A stretch of 9,828 nucleotides of DNA from Candidatus Sumerlaeota bacterium (GTDB taxonomy: Bacteria; Sumerlaeota; Sumerlaeia; JADFCT01): assembly GCA_026398575.1 (NCBI GenBank), contig JAPLSP010000090.1, positions 1 to 9,828 of the forward strand, written 5' to 3'. The translations under genes were made by a program, and so were the position numbers. The notes beneath the pieces are model-generated. The model made no database searches. It saw only the letters and a program-made list of their open reading frames with translations, and had not been told where the DNA came from. How positions within the stretch are numbered: position 1 is the first letter of the stretch; each line of letters starts with the position of its first letter. Below, piece after piece: positions 6,288-9,828 of the stretch.

Positions 6288-6494
6288 ATGAAGAAGACAA
6301 AGAAGACTAACAATTACGTGGAACCTCAGTCGCTTCGAGATGTATGGGCATGGAAGGACGCCGTCTATCGCGATACTAGGAACATGACATTCGAGGAGCA
6401 AAAAAAATACTTTGCTCAAGGAGTGGAAGAAGCCGCGCGAAGAATTGGCGCCAAGATTGTGACCAGACCTGATGGGAGCAAGTTACTTGTTTGA
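6288..6494 (+). CDS. 68-residue hypothetical protein, antitoxin-sized
   Basis: The protein begins MKKTKKTNNYVEPQSL, continues RDVWAWKDAVYRDTRNMTFEEQKKYF and AQGVEEAARRIGAKIV, and ends RPDGSKLLV. It is charged, predicted mostly helical, and has no membrane helix. Size and style resemble small solitary antitoxin-like proteins (a lysine-rich start, a helix with WxWKDxVY, then an EEAAxxxGAK helix and a short strand), but I cannot assign a named family. AAAGG 6 nt upstream supports the start, and two direct repeats lie just before it. The preceding toxin-antitoxin pair ends 58 nt upstream, and ruvB begins only 20 nt downstream. The ruvB start has a poor ribosome-binding site, so this gene may be its operon partner. 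Base composition is AT-richer than in ruvB. Confidence 0.75.
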   Translation: MKKTKKTNNYVEPQSLRDVWAWKDAVYRDTRNMTFEEQKKYFAQGVEEAARRIGAKIVTRPDGSKLLV

Positions 6495-6514
6495 TCCGCG
6501 AGTGAATTTTCTTT

Positions 6515-7549
6515 ATGCCCGATAAGCTCCAAAAAGAAGGCGTCTTGAAGCCGCTTGACGAACCTCGGGAAGTCGCCGAGGAACGTCCGCTGCGGCCTCA
6601 GACCACCGATGACTTCATCGGACAGGAAAACATTGTCCAGCAGTTGCGCCTGTTTATCCAGGCGGCCAAACAGCGCGGCGAGGCGCTGGATCACGTCCTG
6701 CTTTATGGGCCGCCGGGTCTGGGCAAAACCACGCTGGCGCAGATTGTCTCGAACGAAATGGGTGGGCGATTCCGCTCCACTTCAGGCCCCGTCATCGAGC
6801 GCAAACTCGACCTCTCATCGCTCCTTCAGGATTTGGAAGCCGGCGACGTGCTGTTCATAGACGAGATTCACCGCCTCAACCGCGCCGTTGAGGAATTCCT
6901 CTATCCGGCGATGGAAGACCGGATGATGGAAATCCAGATCGGCGAGGGACACTACGCCAAATTCATCAAGATCAAACTGCCCCCCTTCACGCTGATCGGC
7001 GCCACGACGCGCACGGGCATGATCACGGCGCCGCTGCGGACGCGCTTTGGGATCACGCACCGCCTGAACTTCTATGCCATCGAAGAGATGCGCCGCATCG
7101 TCGAGCGCTCGGCCCGCATCCTCGGCATCAAGGCCGAGCCGGACGGCGTGGAGGAGATCGCCCGGCGTTCGCGCGGCACGCCCCGCATCTCGAACCGCAT
7201 CCTGCGGCGCGTGCGCGATTTCGCCCAAGTGCGCTCGGACGGCGTCATCACGCGCGAGGTGGCGGATGAGGCGCTGCTGCTGCTGCAGATTGACAAGCAA
7301 GGCCTGGACGAAGTGGACCGCGCGTATCTGGACGCCGTCATTCAGCGCTTTGGCGGCGGACCGGTGGGAATCAACAACCTGAGCGTCGGCCTGAGCGAAG
7401 AGGAAGACACCATCGAAGACACCGTCGAGCCGTATCTGATCCAGATCGGCTTCATCCAGCGCACCCCGCGCGGCCGCATCGACACGGCGGCGGCCTACGA
7501 ACACCTGGGCCTGAAATACGCCGGCAATCATACGGATTTTTTTCAGTAA
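6515..7549 (+). CDS. ruvB: Holliday junction branch-migration ATPase RuvB
   Basis: A 344-residue protein (family usual 330-350) with the complete RuvB layout. The N-terminal [12 protein letters not shown] is at 26-37, Walker A GPPGLGKT at 65-72, Walker B DEIH at 116-119, sensor 1 GATTRTG at 162-168, the arginine-finger region PLRTRFG at 173-179, and sensor 2 GTPRISNR at 221-228. The C-terminal winged helix contains [20 protein letters not shown] and [17 protein letters not shown]. RuvB hexamers pull DNA through Holliday junctions together with RuvA, and RuvC then resolves them. Neither partner gene is in this window. The winged-helix segment [14 protein letters not shown] differs from the usual LDTLAAAIGEExDT, and Ser226 replaces a common Ala/Val, both probably lineage variation. 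The start lacks a strong Shine-Dalgarno sequence and follows the 68-residue protein by 20 nt, so translation may be coupled. Confidence 0.98.
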   Translation: MPDKLQKEGVLKPLDEPREVAEERPLRPQTTDDFIGQENIVQQLRLFIQAAKQRGEALDHVLLYGPPGLGKTTLAQIVSNEMGGRFRSTSGPVIERKLDLSSLLQDLEAGDVLFIDEIHRLNRAVEEFLYPAMEDRMMEIQIGEGHYAKFIKIKLPPFTLIGATTRTGMITAPLRTRFGITHRLNFYAIEEMRRIVERSARILGIKAEPDGVEEIARRSRGTPRISNRILRRVRDFAQVRSDGVITREVADEALLLLQIDKQGLDEVDRAYLDAVIQRFGGGPVGINNLSVGLSEEEDTIEDTVEPYLIQIGFIQRTPRGRIDTAAAYEHLGLKYAGNHTDFFQ

Positions 7550-7562
7550 ATACTATCAGCTG

Positions 7563-7790
7563 TTGGCAGCTCTCGATCATGCATTCAGCGACGACGTCAA
7601 GACGGTCCTCCTTGCGCCGGCCGCCTATGCGCCCGATCCGGATTACGCCGCTACGACGAAGGTGGAAAGGAAATTCCGTTTCAGAAAGAAAGAAGTCCAG
7701 CAGGAACGCGAGGAAGTCCAAAAGGATATGGTCAACTCGCTCAAAGCCATCCAAGAAAATCTGTCGGATCGAAAGCCAGTCGGAGAATAA
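7563..7790 (+). CDS. Small charged hypothetical ORF behind ruvB, start uncertain
   Basis: An open frame that starts just after a stop at 7512-7514 inside the ruvB end and stops with TAA at 7788-7790. There is no ATG or GTG before the body; the first recognised start is TTG at 7563, 13 nt after the ruvB stop, with no Shine-Dalgarno sequence. The translated product (75 residues from TTG) has a hydrophobic/alanine-proline half (VKTVLLAPAAYAPDPDYAA) and a long charged helix (RKFRFRKKEVQQEREEVQKD) that could form a coiled coil. Third-codon positions are G/C-rich like the neighbours, and the other frames look like serine/arginine-rich shadows, so coding is plausible. It may be translated by reinitiation after ruvB or be a 5'-truncated remnant. 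No family is recognised. Confidence 0.4.
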   Translation: MAALDHAFSDDVKTVLLAPAAYAPDPDYAATTKVERKFRFRKKEVQQEREEVQKDMVNSLKAIQENLSDRKPVGE

Positions 7791-7828
7791 TGGTCATTTC
7801 GGAGATTGAAACGCGCCTGGCGAGATAG
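7790..7828 (+). other. 12-codon ORF overlapping the previous stop (TAATG), possible gene stub
   Basis: ATG at 7790-7792 overlaps the preceding TAA, and CGGAG lies 4 nt upstream. The product would be MVISEIETRLAR, ended by TAG at 7826-7828. The good ribosome site and overlap look like a genuine coupled start, but the reading frame is far too short. It may be the 5' stub of a gene cut off where the minus-strand protease module (ending at 7839) begins, or chance. Confidence 0.2.
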
Positions 7829-7838
7829 GCCGCTTGGG

Positions 7839-8219
7839 TTACATTACAAGCCCTGAAGCGATGTTGGGGCTTTCCGGATTGACCGTTACGGTTTGCTTCG
7901 ACGGCGAAATGACCAAATCCATGTCTTCCATGGGAAGGGCGCCGAGGAGAACGCGGTCGCCGATAACGAGCGCGCCTCCAAAGGAGGTGCGGCCGAGACA
8001 GTTGATCGTAACTGGACCAACGTAAGAGACGACTTCTTTTTTCGCGTTGGCGATGGTCACTTCCCTGCGCTCTATTTCCTGAAAACCCAGCTGAATCTTA
8101 ATGTGTTCCGGGATGCACAGGCAAAATGCCCCGCTATCTACCAGCGCTTCGACCTGCACTGAATTAAGGTCCGCTCTTTTGGGATTGGAGAGCGATATTT
8201 CGGCATTGATGGTGTCCAT
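7839..8219 (-). CDS. Retropepsin-like (clan AA) aspartic protease
   Basis: A 126-residue single-domain protein of the bacterial clan AA aspartic protease type. The catalytic triplet is in ALVDSGA at residues 25-31 (Asp28-Ser29-Gly30), followed by CIPEHIKIQLGF. The middle strands are EREVTIANAKKEVVSYVGPVTI (about 50-72), and the second conserved motif is VLLGALPMEDMDLVI at 90-104, ending near VNPESP. Such enzymes are expected to work as homodimers, each subunit giving one aspartate. Their bacterial substrates are mostly unknown. There is no signal peptide or membrane helix, so it is presumably cytoplasmic. GAAAGG lies about 9 nt before the ATG. It lies tail-to-tail with the small ORFs behind ruvB and is followed upstream by 132 bp of noncoding DNA, so it is probably monocistronic. 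Base composition is lower in GC than ruvB. Confidence 0.82.
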   Translation of the reverse strand: MDTINAEISLSNPKRADLNSVQVEALVDSGAFCLCIPEHIKIQLGFQEIERREVTIANAKKEVVSYVGPVTINCLGRTSFGGALVIGDRVLLGALPMEDMDLVISPSKQTVTVNPESPNIASGLVM

Positions 8220-8351
8220 CCTTTGTCGCCTTTCAATTGCATCCTTCTCAGCTGTGATCGCTAAAGTGAAAAATACATATAATCACTAAGATAAAGACTG
8301 CATGCGTACAGCTACTCCTGGCGACGGTTCAATCACAAAGCATTATCGCGA
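8220..8351. other. 132-bp noncoding spacer
   Basis: No open frame with a plausible start is seen between the aspartic protease and the KOW-like protein gene, both on the minus strand. The middle (about 8260-8300) is AT-rich and should hold the protease promoter, but I found no convincing -10/-35 pair. No strong hairpin with a T-run was found for ending the upstream operon. Confidence 0.6.
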
Positions 8352-8567
8352 CTAGGCGGCGTGCTGAATATCTTCGGGATCAAGATAGCCAATTTCATCC
8401 CGGTCCTTATAGGCGACCTTAACTTTAAAGTTCTGAGTTTGCGGGACAACCGCAACAACTACTGCAGTGCGTCCATTATTTTTTGATACAACTGTATCGC
8501 CAATCCGGTACTCTTGGCTAAGTGGAGTAGCACCTACAGTTTTTAAGAATTCTTTAAATGCACCCAT
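8352..8567 (-). CDS. Small SH3/KOW-like protein, unknown function
   Basis: A 71-residue protein. After a short amphipathic N-terminal helix (MGAFKEFLKTVG) comes a compact beta segment: YRIGDTVVSKNNGRTAVVVAV (20-40), then FKVKVAYKDRDEIGYLDPEDI (47-67). The pattern GDxVVxKNxGRxAVVVxV followed by a strand and YLDPEDI resembles small KOW/SH3-like barrels that read 'motif-then-modifier' in transcription, translation or DNA-binding proteins, but no named family is recognised. The start at 8567 is preferred over 8612 because AAAGGAG lies 8 nt upstream and the longer form would overlap the previous gene by 41 nt. It starts 4 nt after the stop of the membrane-protein gene, so the two are surely one operon with coupled translation. 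Confidence 0.75.
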   Translation of the reverse strand: MGAFKEFLKTVGATPLSQEYRIGDTVVSKNNGRTAVVVAVVPQTQNFKVKVAYKDRDEIGYLDPEDIQHAA

Positions 8568-8571
8568 GAGA

Positions 8572-9051
8572 TCATCTCCTTTCTTTAGTTTCCTCTTTAG
8601 CAAAGCGCGCAAAGATTGAATTCCATGTACATCCGATTAAGAATGCTTCTTTCCAATTCTCGCTTGATGATATAAAGACTGCGACAATACCACCTAAAAA
8701 GATACTAATGACAAAATCATAGATCAGAATTCGCCCTTCTGGAACAATAGATTTCCAGCCAGCAGATCCTGGAATGATACTGGGTTTGGATCCTTTCTCG
8801 CCAGTATGATAAGAGGCTATGACTTTTTGAATACGCGTAGTACGAAACCAGTAAAGATACATGCAAGTGGCGCCGAGCATTCCAAGTGCGAAATTGAATA
8901 ATTCCGTTCCCAAGGACGCTGTATTTTTGCCTGTTAAAGTGTTTGTAGTTTGCGCAAATAGTAAAGAGCCAATTCCCATCATAACTGCCGTTAATATCAC
9001 CATTCGTGCTATTTTTGCGAACCCTATTGAAAAACTTTTTGATAGGCGCAT
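8572..9051 (-). CDS. Three-helix membrane protein, unknown function
   Basis: A 159-residue protein with three predicted membrane helices: about 16-34 (ARMVILTAVMMGIGSLLFAQ), 49-68 (GTELFNFALGMLGATCMYLYW) and 107-127 (ILIYDFVISIFLGGIVAVFI). A charged linker (RTTRIQKVIASYHTGEKGSK) follows helix 2. The tail EAFLIGCTWNSIFARFAKEE is reminiscent of small membrane proteins whose last segment reads AFxxGxxWxSxxxxxA. I do not recognise a family. The first helix could be read as a signal peptide (ends LLFAQ) but is more likely a membrane segment. A strong GGGAGG lies 6 nt before ATG 9051, and a TTGACA promoter candidate is upstream. It is followed after 4 nt by the KOW-like gene, so the pair probably acts together at the membrane. 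Base composition is clearly AT-richer than in the flanking FGE-like gene. Confidence 0.8.
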   Translation of the reverse strand: MRLSKSFSIGFAKIARMVILTAVMMGIGSLLFAQTTNTLTGKNTASLGTELFNFALGMLGATCMYLYWFRTTRIQKVIASYHTGEKGSKPSIIPGSAGWKSIVPEGRILIYDFVISIFLGGIVAVFISSSENWKEAFLIGCTWNSIFARFAKEETKERR

Positions 9052-9081
9052 TATTGCCTCCCTCAGGATGATCGTGAAGTT

Positions 9082-9109
9082 ATTCTGCTTAACGCTGTTT
9101 CCCTGTCAA
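9082..9109 (-). promoter_or_regulatory. Candidate sigma-70-type promoter for the membrane/KOW gene pair
   Basis: On the minus strand a perfect TTGACA (9109-9104) is followed after 16 bases by CAGAAT (9087-9082; 4 of 6 to TATAAT). This would start transcription about 25 nt before the membrane-protein ATG at 9051. The position in the 81-bp gap between two genes on the same strand, and the exact -35 box, make this the most believable promoter in the window. Confidence 0.45.
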
Positions 9110-9132
9110 TCCCCAAAGCAATAAATATAAAT

Positions 9133-9828
9133 CTACTTGCCCATCGCCACCCGCTCTGGATTCACCGGTGGCTGGTCGCACATCACGCGGAAGCCGACGT
9201 TAGAGACGCGCTGCCAGGACGGATACGCCAGGCGGAACGCCGAGCGCGCGCGGATCGGGCGGTCGCTCCATGAGCCGCCGCGCGCGACGTGGTCGCCTTC
9301 GGCCGTCACGGCGTTGCGCCCGTCGCCGTCAGAATAGGGATACGGCCTATAAAGGCTCAGCGTCCATTCGCCGGCGTTGCCGTGCATATCATACAGGCCC
9401 CACGCGTTCGGCTTATATTTGCCGATTTCGCACAAGATTTTCTGGCCGTCGTTGTAGCGGTCGTCGCGCGGCAGGAAGGCTTGGATGTTGCTAGGATTGG
9501 GAATCGGCTGCGGATTGACGCCCTGCACTGCCAGGAGTTTGATCGAGACATCGGCTAAATTGGCATAGGTCGAAAAGTCGCCATCCACTCCGCCATAAGA
9601 AAGCGGCGTATCCGTTCCCGCGCGGCAGGCCCATTCCCACTGCGCCTCAGTCGGTAGCGTGAAGTGGCCGCCCGTCTTCTTGGAAAGCCATTCGCAATAC
9701 GCCATCGCCTCGCGCCACGAAATCCGCACGACCGGAAAGCTCGGCCCGTTGATGGGATAGCCGGGCGTCGTGTGGTCTTTGCTCTGCTGGTCAATGAACC
9801 GGTTGTCATGCAAGGGATCGAATTGGTT
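9133..9828 (-). CDS. SUMF1/FGE-sulfatase domain protein, C-terminal part (5' end outside window)
   Basis: 231 residues of the formylglycine-generating-enzyme-like (SUMF1) fold. Visible motifs are PVVRISWREAMAYCEWLSKKTG, LPTEAQWEWACRAGTDTPL, FSTYANLADVSI, NAWGLYDMHGNAGEWT, HVARGGSWSDRPIRARSAFR and, at the end, NVGFRVM. The frame is open to the last base, so the N-terminus, and any signal peptide, lie outside. Related proteins with NxFDPxHDxRF and ANLAD segments are common in sulfatase-rich planctomycete-like genomes. The family includes true FGE, which oxidises an active-site cysteine of sulfatases, and many other members with unrelated chemistry. In the segment matching GGSYMCHRSYCYRYR of human FGE, this protein has Asp and Ala where the two catalytic cysteines would be, so FGE activity is not expected. 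It ends 81 nt before the next gene. Confidence 0.9.
   Translation of the reverse strand, partial: NQFDPLHDNRFIDQQSKDHTTPGYPINGPSFPVVRISWREAMAYCEWLSKKTGGHFTLPTEAQWEWACRAGTDTPLSYGGVDGDFSTYANLADVSIKLLAVQGVNPQPIPNPSNIQAFLPRDDRYNDGQKILCEIGKYKPNAWGLYDMHGNAGEWTLSLYRPYPYSDGDGRNAVTAEGDHVARGGSWSDRPIRARSAFRLAYPSWQRVSNVGFRVMCDQPPVNPERVAMGK

Noticed and set aside
6815..7531. A 238-codon minus-strand frame opposite ruvB.
   Set aside because: Shadow of ruvB, rich in Ala/Asp/Arg/His and without motifs.
7579..7809. A 76-codon ATG frame behind ruvB, alternative to the TTG frame.
   Set aside because: The product is dominated by Ser and Arg (SSLRRPPMRPIRITPLRRR), typical of an out-of-frame reading. The TTG frame has a more protein-like composition.
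8270..8300. AT-rich TATATG-like box as a promoter for the aspartic protease.
   Set aside because: No -35 box at an acceptable distance was found, so I could not support a specific promoter.
1..9828. CRISPR array, tRNA/rRNA genes, insertion sequence or integrase.
   Set aside because: No regularly spaced repeats, no clover-leaf-like segments and no transposase or recombinase motifs were seen on either strand.

Overview
The window looks like chromosomal DNA from an uncultured or poorly sampled bacterium. GC content is moderately high (mid-50s percent by eye). Almost every gene has a clear Shine-Dalgarno sequence 5-9 nt from its start, and several genes overlap by a few bases. I cannot place the lineage. 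A SUMF1-type protein that resembles planctomycete-style sulfatase-modifying-factor homologues, and a stand-alone zinc methyltransferase, would fit a deep-branching Gram-negative group, but that is inference.

Layout. Bases 1-2100 (minus strand, read right to left) hold yebC, a 69-residue two-helix membrane protein, a zinc-dependent homocysteine S-methyltransferase-type domain protein, and the first 44 codons of an unidentified gene that leaves the window. Bases 2101-2361 are a divergent spacer with a triple 11-bp repeat and possible control sites. Bases 2362-3085 (plus) are a toxin-antitoxin pair: a UPF0175 antitoxin overlapping a DUF3368 PIN-like toxin, followed by a hairpin. Bases 3159-5725 (plus) are an O-antigen ligase/polymerase-like membrane protein overlapped by 4 nt by a DHH-family nanoRNase/pAp phosphatase. 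Bases 5748-6494 (plus) hold a second probable toxin-antitoxin pair (DUF4258-like toxin first, acidic antitoxin second, 4-nt overlap) and a solitary 68-residue antitoxin-sized protein. Bases 6515-7549 encode the Holliday-junction helicase motor RuvB. It is followed by a small charged ORF without a convincing start and by a 12-codon ORF. Bases 7839-9051 (minus) hold a retropepsin-like aspartic protease and a two-gene unit (three-helix membrane protein plus small SH3/KOW-like protein), both of lower GC. Bases 9133-9828 (minus) are the C-terminal part of a SUMF1/formylglycine-generating-enzyme-family protein running off the right edge.

The overall picture is conserved housekeeping genes (yebC, nrnA-like, ruvB, methyltransferase) interleaved with small, AT-richer accessory modules (two toxin-antitoxin loci, an orphan antitoxin-like gene, a protease, an unknown membrane/KOW pair). 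No insertion sequence, tRNA, rRNA or CRISPR array was seen. I found no clearly new large system. The best candidates for something undescribed are the 6.2-6.5 kb gene with its paired direct repeats in front of ruvB, the membrane/KOW bicistron at 8.35-9.05 kb, and the odd small ORF behind ruvB.
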